Origin: a virus
Direction: 5' to 3' (one strand)
Length of the DNA stretch: 38,713 bases
IMG/VR virus record: IMGVR_UViG_3300045242_000049
Location: 1-38,713 of that record
The first letter of the stretch is position 1, and each line of letters starts with the position of its first letter. The notes below the pieces were generated by a model. The model searched no databases, was not told the DNA's origin, and saw only the letters and a list, made by a program, of their open reading frames with translations. Of this stretch, positions 31,135-38,099 are shown one piece after another. Both the position numbers and the translations under genes were made by a program.

Positions 31135-31209
31135 AGCGGGATGGAGCAGCGGCAGCTCGCCTGGCTCATAACCAGGAGGTCGCCTGTTCGAATCGGGCTC
31201 CCGCTACCA
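31135..31209 (+). tRNA. tRNA(CAU), initiator-like
   Basis: A complete cloverleaf of 75 nt including the encoded CCA. Acceptor AGCGGGA/TCCCGCT pairs fully; D arm GAGC/GCTC with loop AGCGGCA; anticodon stem CCTGG/CCAGG with loop CTCATAA (anticodon CAT); T arm GCCTG/CGGGC with one G-U pair and loop TTCGAAT. The A11-U24 pair and the G30-C40 and G31-C39 pairs resemble bacterial initiator tRNA; position 1-72 is A-U rather than the initiator mismatch, and pair 29-41 is T-A. It could decode Met, act in initiation, or be an Ile2-type tRNA if modified. Confidence 0.9.
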
Positions 31210-31260
31210 AACCCCCACCCCTGGGGATGGTCTGGCCGTTTGACTCCTTGTCGGCCAGTA

Positions 31261-31301
31261 GTCGGCTGCGGTTTCAGGCATGGCACCGTAGCCGACATTT
31301 T
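31261..31301 (+). terminator. Long stem before the lysis genes
   Basis: GTCGGCTGCGGT (31261-31272) pairs with ACCGTAGCCGAC (31285-31296) through 11 Watson-Crick pairs and one G-T pair, loop 12 nt, followed by ATTTT. It lies between tRNA and first lysis gene. Intrinsic terminator is the likely role, possibly a target of antitermination. Confidence 0.65.
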
Positions 31302-31314
31302 CGAAGGACGCCAC

Positions 31315-31626
31315 ATGACCGATCCAGAGCTGTTGGCTGTAGTGCTGCAGCGCCTGGATTATATCGATGAAGCAGTCGCGCAACATGCACGCGATGATCG
31401 CGCACAGCATGCAGCCGTTGCCGAAAAGATTGACTTGAAGGCCATCCACGACACGGTAGAACGGGCAAAGCTTGGAAAGAAGATCGACGATCTTTCCTCG
31501 CTCCTAGTCATCCTGAATGCTGCAAAGGGATTACGGAGTATCGTGGTATCACTCGGCGGCTTGGCAGTGGCATTGACCGCCATAGGTGTTGCAGTGAAGT
31601 TTTTTCTCAGCTGGTTGAAAGGATAA
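31315..31626 (+). CDS. Coiled-coil protein with C-terminal membrane helix (holin-like or holin partner)
   Basis: 103 residues from ATG 31315 (AAGGA upstream). Residues 1-55 are helical and charged (VLQRLDYIDEAVAQHARDD, then AIHDTVERAKLGKKID). Residues 76-100 form one membrane helix (IVVSLGGLAVALTAIGVAV). The build resembles XhlA-type lysis proteins (coiled coil plus one helix), but I cannot confirm the family. First gene of the lysis block. Confidence 0.6.
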   Translation: MTDPELLAVVLQRLDYIDEAVAQHARDDRAQHAAVAEKIDLKAIHDTVERAKLGKKIDDLSSLLVILNAAKGLRSIVVSLGGLAVALTAIGVAVKFFLSWLKG

Positions 31627-31646
31627 ATTTCCGCATAGGAGTTCGC

Positions 31647-32192
31647 ATGGCCGCTGATGCGAAGCCGGAAAAAACGCCGATCGAGCAGTTCGAAGCGGTC
31701 GTCGCACTGACGGCACAGCTTGCGGCATTGCATGCCAAACGGCTGGATGATCTACGCGAAGCGGCAATCAAGCGCATGGATGATCTGCGCATCCAGGACA
31801 TCGCCAACCGGCAGCTGCTCGATAGCGCTGAATCCCGGCGCCTGGATGCATTGCTGATCGCAGAAGCGCGCCGCTTGGATGCGTTGCTGCTGACAGCCAA
31901 GAGCGATGTGAGCCTTGCCAGCACGCGCGCTGAGCTGACCGCAAGCGCTCTGGCCGAGCGTGTCGAGGCATCTGCGAAGACGCTTGCCGCGCAGGTCGAG
32001 GCAACAGCCAAGGCTGCAGCGCTCGCGGTCGAAGCGACAGCCAAGGCGCTGATGACACGCATCGAGCCGCTCGAGGCTGCACGCTTCGTGCAGGCCGGCA
32101 AGAGCGGGATCTCCACACCGTTGATGCTGACAATAGCGACGGCGTTCGGCGCGCTCGGACTCTATCTGCTGGAAATGCTCATCCACCACTGA
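31647..32192 (+). CDS. Coiled-coil protein with C-terminal membrane anchor
   Basis: 181 residues. Residues 12-150 are continuous Ala/Glu/Leu helix with a repeated pattern (SRRLDALLIAEARRLDALLL; VEASAKTLAAQVEATAKAAA), interrupted by no prolines, and predict a long coiled coil. Residues 157-178 form one membrane helix (LTIATAFGALGLYLLEMLI). Similar proteins near lysis genes in other phages have no known function. It may bridge membrane and cell wall or modulate holin activity. It lies between two other membrane proteins. Confidence 0.65.
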   Translation: MAADAKPEKTPIEQFEAVVALTAQLAALHAKRLDDLREAAIKRMDDLRIQDIANRQLLDSAESRRLDALLIAEARRLDALLLTAKSDVSLASTRAELTASALAERVEASAKTLAAQVEATAKAAALAVEATAKALMTRIEPLEAARFVQAGKSGISTPLMLTIATAFGALGLYLLEMLIHH

Positions 32193-32202
32193 GGACACGG
32201 AT

Positions 32203-32364
32203 ATGTCACTCGGAACCGTTCTACTGATCGTTGTGATTCTGTTGCTGATCGGTGCGATCCCGTCCTGGCCGCACAGCCGCGACTGGGGCTATGCGCCTAG
32301 CGGCGGCATCGGCACGGTCCTGGTCGTGCTGATCATCCTGATCGTGCTGGGAGTGCTCCGATGA
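32203..32364 (+). CDS. DUF3309-like small membrane protein
   Basis: 53 residues. Two hydrophobic helices flank the motif IPSWPHSRDWGYAPSGGIG, which is the DUF3309 (PF11752) signature. DUF3309 proteins are usually encoded in bacterial chromosomes with unknown function, so this copy probably came from a host. The stop overlaps the next start (ATGA). A role in lysis is suggested only by its neighbours. Confidence 0.75.
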   Translation: MSLGTVLLIVVILLLIGAIPSWPHSRDWGYAPSGGIGTVLVVLIILIVLGVLR

Positions 32365-32633
32365 TCCTTTCGCCTGCAATCCTCATCGCGCTAGTCGCCG
32401 TGATCATCGGCATCTATCTCGGCATCGTGAATTCTGAGTACAAGAGCGGTTCGTTCTGGCTGTTGATCTCGCTGGTCGTGCTGCTGGTCGTTCCGCAGCT
32501 GCCGCAATCGCAACTCGCCGTCGGCGGAAATCACACCGATGCGCTCATCGTGGTCCTGATCATGGTGCTCGCATGCGTCGCTGTCGTGCTGCTCAGGAAC
32601 CGTAGACCGCCACCCCCACCGCCAGGCACCTGA
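32361..32633 (+). CDS. Three-helix membrane protein, holin candidate
   Basis: 90 residues with three hydrophobic stretches (AILIALVAVIIGIYLGIV, FWLLISLVVLLVVPQL, ALIVVLIMVLACVAVVLL) and a final RNRRPPPPPPGT. Charge pattern and three-helix layout fit class I holins. It directly precedes the endolysin gene, the usual place for a holin. No sequence family recognised, so function is inferred. Confidence 0.55.
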   Translation: MILSPAILIALVAVIIGIYLGIVNSEYKSGSFWLLISLVVLLVVPQLPQSQLAVGGNHTDALIVVLIMVLACVAVVLLRNRRPPPPPPGT

Positions 32634-32635
32634 TC

Positions 32636-33037
32636 ATGCCGTTTACGCTCGGTCCCAAATCGCTCAGTCGCCTGGTCGGCGTGCATCCTGACTTGGTCCG
32701 GATGGTGCAGCTCGCCATCACGCTCAGCGCGGTCGACTTTGCCGTGTTGCCGAGCGTGCGCACCCAGGCTCAGGAAGCCGAAGAGGTGAAGGAGCACAAG
32801 AGCACCACGATGCACAGTCGGCACCTGCCCAACCTGCAGGGCTACAGCTGCGCGGTGGATCTGGGCGCATGGGTGGGTGGCAAGCTCACCTGGGAACCGG
32901 TCACGATCTACGCCAGCATCTGGCAGGCCATGCAATCGGCTGCTGACCAGTTGCAGCTACCGATCGAATGGGGGGGCGCTTGGGTGACCTTCAAGGATTA
33001 CGATCACTTCCAGCTGCCATGGTCGAGTTATCCATGA
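32636..33037 (+). CDS. Endolysin, M15 L-alanyl-D-glutamate peptidase type
   Basis: 133 residues. The VanY/T5-type pattern is clear: GVHPDLVRMVQLAITLSAVD at residues 15-34, then TTMHSRHLPNLQGYSCAVDL with expected zinc ligands H63 and D75, and FKDYDHFQL with H124 as third ligand and D121 as likely catalytic acid. It cuts peptide side chains of peptidoglycan. It has no signal peptide, so it needs a holin for export. Length matches the T5 Lys group. Confidence 0.9.
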   Translation: MPFTLGPKSLSRLVGVHPDLVRMVQLAITLSAVDFAVLPSVRTQAQEAEEVKEHKSTTMHSRHLPNLQGYSCAVDLGAWVGGKLTWEPVTIYASIWQAMQSAADQLQLPIEWGGAWVTFKDYDHFQLPWSSYP

Positions 33038-33147
33038 GCACATTCCTGATCATCTTGGCCAGCATTGGCGCGACGATCATCGCGCTGATCGCGATCATCG
33101 TCTGGCTGATCTGGAAAAACATGAAGCACCCGAGGATTGGTCCGTGA
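33034..33147 (+). CDS. Single-helix membrane peptide
   Basis: 37 residues from the ATG overlapping the endolysin stop. Residues 4-26 (FLIILASIGATIIALIAIIV) form one strong membrane helix; the C-terminus is basic (KNMKHPRIG). Its stop overlaps the next start (GTGA). It may be a pinholin or antiholin; this is inferred from size and position. Confidence 0.55.
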   Translation: MSTFLIILASIGATIIALIAIIVWLIWKNMKHPRIGP

Positions 33148-33512
33148 ACGCTGTCGTCTTTACCCAGCCACATGACCCACGCGTTCCGGTCATTCCGGCA
33201 GATTGGAAGCAACCGCTCAATCTGACCGGATCGATCGTTGCTGTGCTGTTGCTTGTCCTGCTCGCGTTCGCGCTCTATGCGCTGGTGAAGTTCGACGTGA
33301 AGCCGGACAATCACGACATCCTGCTGGTCGTGATCACATTCCTGACGACGAAAGTCTCAACGATCGTCGATTTCTTTTTCGGTGGCAGTTCGACGAACCG
33401 GAAGAAGGACGACACCATCAATGCACTCGCCAGCAATGCACCCGCTGCGCCTGGGTCGCAGGCCGACGTGGCGGCCACTAATGCCACGACCAAACCGGGA
33501 GATTCGCCATGA
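33144..33512 (+). CDS. Two-helix holin-like protein
   Basis: 122 residues from the GTG at 33144. Two hydrophobic segments (SIVAVLLLVLLAFALYALV; HDILLVVITFLTTKVSTIV) are followed by VDFFFGGSSTNRKKDDTI, a pattern like the Y/F-F-G-S-S motif after the last helix of many phage holins. The long polar Ala-rich C-terminus is unusual. Together with the three-helix candidate there are two plausible holins. Confidence 0.6.
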   Translation: MNAVVFTQPHDPRVPVIPADWKQPLNLTGSIVAVLLLVLLAFALYALVKFDVKPDNHDILLVVITFLTTKVSTIVDFFFGGSSTNRKKDDTINALASNAPAAPGSQADVAATNATTKPGDSP

Positions 33513-33808
33513 AGCTCAACGCGCGAGCTATCGCAGAACAGGCCCTGGTGATCGCACGCATTCAATCGGGAAAGCTGCTTCCGATCGAAACCGGCGCGAT
33601 GGCGCTCATGACGAACGATTGGAAAGACCAGCCGACGTTCGGCAAGTTCGTCGGCGCCCTGCATGATCTTGTCATGGCGCACGTCGTCGACTATCAGGTG
33701 GTCGATTACCATTTCGCGCAGGGAGAGAATCCAAGCGTCGGGCTGAAAAATGATTCACAGCAAGGCACCGACGGCTTCATGCAGCAATATCGGCTGAAGC
33801 TGTCGTAA
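33509..33808 (+). CDS. Small unknown protein in lysis region
   Basis: 99 residues, coupled to the holin-like gene (ATGA). It has LNARAIAEQALVIARIQSGK, WKDQPTFGKFVGALHDLV and a C-terminal GTDGFMQQYRLKLS. There is no signal or membrane helix. I recognise no family. Confidence 0.5.
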   Translation: MKLNARAIAEQALVIARIQSGKLLPIETGAMALMTNDWKDQPTFGKFVGALHDLVMAHVVDYQVVDYHFAQGENPSVGLKNDSQQGTDGFMQQYRLKLS

Positions 33809-33857
33809 TCGCAGAACTTGCGCCGCACCGGCGCGTCCCATCCACTGGAGAGCCACC

Positions 33858-34241
33858 ATGATTCGTAAATCGTTTTCTTTACTTGTAATAGCCCTCACCT
33901 GCACTCTCATGCTGATGGTCGCCGTGCCAGGCTGCAAGCAGCTGGTCGGCGCAGGCATTGTCACCAAGGTTAATGCCAATGTCGGAACCGAACAGATCGT
34001 TCAAGCCTGCGCCACGATCAAGGCCGGCGAAGATGCGGTGCTGATCCTGGCCGCGAACCATCAGCTTTCGAACGCATGGCTGGCCCAGATCAAGATCGTC
34101 ATCCCGCTAACACAGCCGACGTGCAATGCGCTTGTCATGCCGACGTCGATTCCCGCTGCGCAATATACCGCGCTTCTTAACTACGGATTGACCTTCACCA
34201 ACGCGCAGGCAAATCCGAAAGGTTCGCCACCGCCGCAGTGA
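33858..34241 (+). CDS. Lipoprotein (candidate o-spanin or exported protein)
   Basis: 127 residues. The N-terminus MIRKSFSLLVIALTCTLMLM is a typical signal, and AVPGCK provides a lipobox with Cys at residue 26. The mature part is mostly uncharged with CATIKAGEDAVLILAANH and ends Pro-rich (KGSPPPQ). A lipoprotein beside lysis genes suggests the outer-membrane spanin, but the length and low proline content are atypical for Rz1. No separate inner-membrane spanin is clear. Confidence 0.6.
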   Translation: MIRKSFSLLVIALTCTLMLMVAVPGCKQLVGAGIVTKVNANVGTEQIVQACATIKAGEDAVLILAANHQLSNAWLAQIKIVIPLTQPTCNALVMPTSIPAAQYTALLNYGLTFTNAQANPKGSPPPQ

Positions 34242-34276
34242 TTGCGACAAATCCCCCTTCGCTTTCGAGAACGACC

Positions 34277-34552
34277 ATGAACCTCAATTTCACAAGTGTT
34301 TTCGCCGGCATCAAGGCGTTGCTGCCAGTTGCATCGCAAGTCCTCACGCTGCTCAATCCGGCAGCCGGTGCGGCAGCTGGTGTTGTGTCGAAAATCGTCA
34401 ACGAAGTCGACGTAGCGCTCCCGCTCGCCAAGCAGTATGTCGCCGATCTCGAGGCCGCAAAGGCAGGCTATACGCAGGAGCAATGGGACATCCTGAAGAA
34501 CGCCAAGCAGTCCGACGACGACGCGATCCTGGCGCTGCAGCCCACCACTTGA
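34277..34552 (+). CDS. Small helical unknown protein
   Basis: 91 residues from ATG 34277; a GTG at 34238 overlapping the previous stop is an alternative giving 13 more residues. It contains SVFAGIKALLPVASQVLTLL (moderately hydrophobic), AAGVVSKIVNEVDVALPLAK, and an acidic end DDDAILALQPTT. It has weak start signals. It may associate with membranes. No family recognised. Confidence 0.45.
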   Translation: MNLNFTSVFAGIKALLPVASQVLTLLNPAAGAAAGVVSKIVNEVDVALPLAKQYVADLEAAKAGYTQEQWDILKNAKQSDDDAILALQPTT

Positions 34553-34561
34553 GTCATCGCT

Positions 34562-34654
34562 GTGCGACGCAGCTTGCTGCCCGTCATCATCGTGATGGCG
34601 ATTTGCCTGCTGCTGTCGGCGTTCCTGCTGTATTCCGCAAACCTTCCCGAATGA
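34562..34654 (+). CDS. Very short membrane peptide
   Basis: A GTG-started ORF of 30 residues with one hydrophobic helix (LPVIIVMAICLLLSAFLLYS) between a basic start MRRS and an acidic end. There is no good Shine-Dalgarno. Its stop overlaps an alternative start of the next gene. It may be a short holin-like or spanin-like peptide, or not translated. Confidence 0.35.
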   Translation: MRRSLLPVIIVMAICLLLSAFLLYSANLPE

Positions 34655-34662
34655 GGTTTCCG

Positions 34663-35832
34663 ATGAAAGGCAAATCCCGTCAAATCGCTATGCTGAGCGC
34701 AGCCATCTTCATGGCATGCGCGCCGGCATTCGGCGATATCATCGACAGCAAGACAGCGCAGAGCAACGCGGCGAAGCTTGCCAACTTCAACTACAAGGGC
34801 GGATGGAATGCATCGCTTGGCACAGCGCCGAGCAATTCGCCAGCCGCGCTCGATTACTACATCGTGACGACTGCTGGAACCACGTCGTTAGGCGGGAACG
34901 CACAATGGAATGCTGGCGATTGGATCATCTATCTGGGCGGTGCCTGGCAGCGGCTTGATGCCAAGGATCCACAGTCGATGCTCAACCAGCTGGTCGGATC
35001 GCAGAACCTGACGACTTTCACCGCGAACATGGGCACCCAGGTTGGCGGCATTGCGAAGTCGTCATCTTTTGCAAACATCGGCACCGGCAACACAACGAGC
35101 GGCACGCCATCGTATGCATTCGGCGCGCACAACACCTCGAGCGGCAATTACGGATTCACTGCAGGAACCTACAATACAGCGAGCGGCAATTACTCGGATG
35201 CGATTGGCAGTCGCAACTACGGCACAGGGACTGGCGCGAGCGCGATCGGCAACGGCAACCACGCTGATGGCACCTATTCATCGGCATTCGGTAATGCCTC
35301 GAGCGCGACAGGGACAGGGTCTAGCGCATTTGGCTACGGAGCCAAGGCTCTCGCCAACCATGCCACAGCAATCGGGGATACCGTATTCGCCAACAATCTC
35401 GACAGCAGTTCTTTTGGATTCCATGCGAGCGCAAGCGCTGATGGCGCCACGGCTCTTGGATTCAACGCGGTTGGCGATGTAGTGAATGCCGTCTCAGTCG
35501 GCGCGACAGGCACCGAACGGAAGATCGTGCATCTTGCCGCTGGGTCTGCAGCGACGGATGCAGTCAATCTTTCGCAGGTAGTGCCGACGTCTAGCACGAC
35601 TTTGCCGAGTGGCATCACCGTTACCGCATCGCCGTTCGTGTATCACAACGTGGCCGCGTTCGATGCTGACGTGATCGTGAGTGGTGGCACCGTGACGGAG
35701 ATAGCCTTCAGCAGGAACGGCTCGACCTATTACGTCTCAGGATTGCTCGCTGGTGTTATCCAGCTCTCGCCTGGTGACTATGTGAAGGTCACATATAGCG
35801 TGGCGCCAACGGAGACCCTGGTCCCGCGCTGA
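34663..35832 (+). CDS. Exported YadA-like / tail-fibre hybrid protein
   Basis: 389 residues from ATG 34663 (GAGG upstream; ATG 34651 is in frame). Residues 1-24 look like a signal peptide: MKGKSRQ, hydrophobic IAMLSAAIFMACA, then PAFG before D25. Residues 45-100 (GGWNAS, DYYIVTTAGTTSLGG, WNAGDWIIYLGGAWQ) resemble a phage fibre module. Residues 135-275 are YadA-type head repeats (SSAFGYGAKALANHATAIGD), followed by a neck-like VSVGATGTERKIVHLAAG. The last 80 residues match the SPFVYHNVAAFDADVIVSGG tip module of phage proteins. No YadA membrane anchor is present. Probably trimeric; location unknown. Confidence 0.75.
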   Translation: MKGKSRQIAMLSAAIFMACAPAFGDIIDSKTAQSNAAKLANFNYKGGWNASLGTAPSNSPAALDYYIVTTAGTTSLGGNAQWNAGDWIIYLGGAWQRLDAKDPQSMLNQLVGSQNLTTFTANMGTQVGGIAKSSSFANIGTGNTTSGTPSYAFGAHNTSSGNYGFTAGTYNTASGNYSDAIGSRNYGTGTGASAIGNGNHADGTYSSAFGNASSATGTGSSAFGYGAKALANHATAIGDTVFANNLDSSSFGFHASASADGATALGFNAVGDVVNAVSVGATGTERKIVHLAAGSAATDAVNLSQVVPTSSTTLPSGITVTASPFVYHNVAAFDADVIVSGGTVTEIAFSRNGSTYYVSGLLAGVIQLSPGDYVKVTYSVAPTETLVPR

Positions 35833-36197
35833 TGCCACACCGACCACCGCTGCACCAGCCACCAGCGCCGCATAGCAAGCAACACCGGCCACAGGTAACC
35901 AGCCGACGAGCTCGGCGTGCGCTGGCGACGAACAGCGCAGCATGGCGAGCCATCCGCAGCGCACAGCTCGCGCGCGAGCCGCTATGCCGCTGCTGCAAGC
36001 ACCACGGCTGCCCGCGGTGTGCGCGCAGCGGTCTGCGAGCCGCGAACCAGGTCGACCACATCGACGGGGACGCCACCCACGACGAGCAGGCGAACTGGCA
36101 ATCGCTCTGTGCCCCGTGCCATAGTTACAAGACAGCGACTGAGCAGGGTGGCTTCGGGAACCCGAAGGGTGCCAAGGATGCCGACCCGACCCGGTAG
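35832..36197 (+). CDS. HNH endonuclease
   Basis: 121 residues, starting at the ATG sharing a base with the previous stop. The motif CRCCKHHGCPRCAR, then NQVDHIDGDATHDEQANWQS and LCAPCHSYKTATEQGGFG are the HNH core with zinc-binding Cys pairs. HNH proteins beside terminase genes are known to support DNA packaging in HK97-type phages. The N-terminal 40 residues are basic and His-rich. Confidence 0.9.
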   Translation: MPHRPPLHQPPAPHSKQHRPQVTSRRARRALATNSAAWRAIRSAQLAREPLCRCCKHHGCPRCARSGLRAANQVDHIDGDATHDEQANWQSLCAPCHSYKTATEQGGFGNPKGAKDADPTR

Positions 36198-36211
36198 GGG
36201 GTGGGCAATCT

Positions 36212-36253
36212 CTGCGGCGCTTCGCTCGCGACGCGTGTGCGCAGTCGTTTTTT
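36212..36253 (+). terminator. Possible terminator after the HNH gene
   Basis: CTGCG (36212-36216) pairs with CGCAG (36240-36244), with extra inner CGC/GCG pairing, followed by TCGTTTTTT. The stem is imperfect, but the T-run is strong. It separates the HNH gene from the methyltransferase, so partial termination is the most that can be argued. Confidence 0.4.
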
Positions 36254-36279
36254 CTGAGCCGCAAGTTTTGGATGGGGGG

Positions 36280-37623
36280 GTGGTTCGCTTGAAATTGCAC
36301 CAGAAGCGCACGGCCGATCTGGTCGCCTATGCCCGGAACAGCCGAACGCATTCGGAGGCGCAGGTCGCGCAAATCGCGGCCTCGATCGAGGAGTTTGGGT
36401 TCACGAACCCGGTCCTGACCGATGGCGCGAATGGCATCGTGGCCGGCCATGGCCGCGTCCTGGCGGCGAAGCTGCTGGGCCTTGCGACGGTCCCCTGCAT
36501 CGACCTGGGCCATCTCACCGAGGCCCAACGCCGGGCCTATGTGATCGCGGACAATAAGCTGGCGCTCAATTCCGGCTGGGATGCCGAAATGCTGCGCTCG
36601 GAGCTGATCGAGCTATCCCTGGCCGGGATGGATTCTGGAATGCTGGGCTTTAGCGATGCTGAACTGGCCGACCTGATGACGATCCCGAAGGGCTCCGGGG
36701 ATCCAGATAAGGCGCCGGCCTTGCGTCCGGATGCCGTGAGCCGGCTCGGTGATTGCTGGCTACTGGGGACGCACCGGCTGGTGGTTGGTGATGCCTGCAC
36801 GGCTGGCGCCTACGAGGCGCTGCTGGGTGGCGAGCGGATCGATGCCTGCTGGACCGATCCACCATACAACGTGGCGTATTCGACCGCGGCCGGCTCGATC
36901 CAGAACGACGACCTGGCCGATGCGGAGTTCGCTGAATTCCTGCAGCGCGCGTTCGCGCAGGCGTTCGATGCCATGAAGGTCGGAGCCTCGATCTATGTGG
37001 CGCACGCGGACATGGAGCGCTTGAACTTCACGCGGTCGTTCCTGGCTTCTGGCTTCAAGCTATCAGGCGTGGTGATCTGGAAGAAGGATTCCCTGGTCCT
37101 AGGTCGGTCTGACTACCAATGGATCCACGAGCCGATCCTGTATGGCTGGAAGCCTGGCGCCAAGCATCGGTGGTTCGGCGGCCGGAAGAACACGTCCGTG
37201 ATGGCGCTCGGGGATGGCTCGCCGTTTACCCAGCTCGAGGACGGGCGCTGGCAGATTCGGGTCGGGGACTCGATCATGCTGGTCAATGGCAATGCGACGG
37301 TCGAGACCCTTGTCCCATCCGTGCTCGAGCACGCTCGGCCGCGCAGCTCTTTCGAGCATCCGACCATGAAGCCGGTCGCGCTGATCGAGCGGATGCTGCA
37401 GCATAGCGCTCGGGCCGGGGATCTGATCCTGGACCCGTTCGCCGGCTCTGGCTCGACGCTGATCGCGGCCGATCGTCTGGGGATGAACGCCAGGCTGCTC
37501 GAGCTCGATCCGTGTTACGCCGACGTGATCGTTCGGCGCTGGCAGGATCTGACTGGACGTCGTGCCGTGCTCGCGGCGACTGGGAAGGAATTCCCTGCTG
37601 AAGCATTGCCGGTGGCTGCATGA
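36280..37623 (+). CDS. ParB-domain DNA methyltransferase fusion
   Basis: 447 residues from GTG 36280 (TTG 36289 is the alternative; no ATG is near). Residues 10-100 are a ParB-N domain (RTADLVAYARNSRTHSEAQV, then GIVAGHGRV). Residues 155-430 are an amino-methyltransferase of the beta type: DPPYN at 193-197 (motif IV) and LDPFAGSGSTLIAADRLG (motif I) near the C-terminus. It would methylate adenine N6 or cytosine N4. Such fusions next to terminase genes are common in phages and likely protect DNA from restriction. No paired nuclease is present. Confidence 0.9.
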   Translation: MVRLKLHQKRTADLVAYARNSRTHSEAQVAQIAASIEEFGFTNPVLTDGANGIVAGHGRVLAAKLLGLATVPCIDLGHLTEAQRRAYVIADNKLALNSGWDAEMLRSELIELSLAGMDSGMLGFSDAELADLMTIPKGSGDPDKAPALRPDAVSRLGDCWLLGTHRLVVGDACTAGAYEALLGGERIDACWTDPPYNVAYSTAAGSIQNDDLADAEFAEFLQRAFAQAFDAMKVGASIYVAHADMERLNFTRSFLASGFKLSGVVIWKKDSLVLGRSDYQWIHEPILYGWKPGAKHRWFGGRKNTSVMALGDGSPFTQLEDGRWQIRVGDSIMLVNGNATVETLVPSVLEHARPRSSFEHPTMKPVALIERMLQHSARAGDLILDPFAGSGSTLIAADRLGMNARLLELDPCYADVIVRRWQDLTGRRAVLAATGKEFPAEALPVAA

Positions 37624-38099
37624 GGGGTCCACGGCCGCAACCGACGCTGTTGAAGCTGATCACCGGCAATCCTGGAAAGCGCGCGCTGAACAAGCGCGAG
37701 CCGTTGCCGACGACCGGGAACCTGAAGGCGGCTCCGGACTGGTTCGACCAGGACCAACTGTCCGCATGGAACTATGCCGTCGATCACGCGCCGCGCGGCA
37801 TGCTGAAGAAGATCGACTCGTCTGCCCTGGTGATCTGGGTGGTCGCCGAAAGCCTGCACAGGCAGGCAGCACTGGCCATCGCCAAGTTCGGCATGGTCAC
37901 GCTCTCGCCGGTGAAGAAGGAACCAATGCAGAATCCGTACCTGGCAATCTTGAACCGCCAGGCTCTCATCATGCTGCGCGCGATCGACACGTTGGGCTTT
38001 TCCCCATCGGCGCGCTCTCGAGTAAGTCTGGATCCAGGTGCCGGCGAAACCGAAGGCAAAGGCAAGAGCGCGTTCAGCGAGTTCCGGCGCAACGCCTAA
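37620..38099 (+). CDS. Small terminase, P27 family
   Basis: 159 residues, start overlapping the methyltransferase stop. It shows the Terminase_4 (PF05119) pattern: MRGPRPQPTLLKLITGNPGK, then LNKREPLPTTGNLKAAPDWF, a central helical region, and RSRVSLDPGAGE near the end. It recognises phage DNA and loads the large subunit. Length and place are standard. Confidence 0.9.
   Translation: MRGPRPQPTLLKLITGNPGKRALNKREPLPTTGNLKAAPDWFDQDQLSAWNYAVDHAPRGMLKKIDSSALVIWVVAESLHRQAALAIAKFGMVTLSPVKKEPMQNPYLAILNRQALIMLRAIDTLGFSPSARSRVSLDPGAGETEGKGKSAFSEFRRNA

Noticed and set aside
31135-31209. The tRNA as a prophage attachment site.
   Set aside because: No integrase or repeat of the tRNA 3' end was seen, and the tRNA is complete and inside the phage genome.
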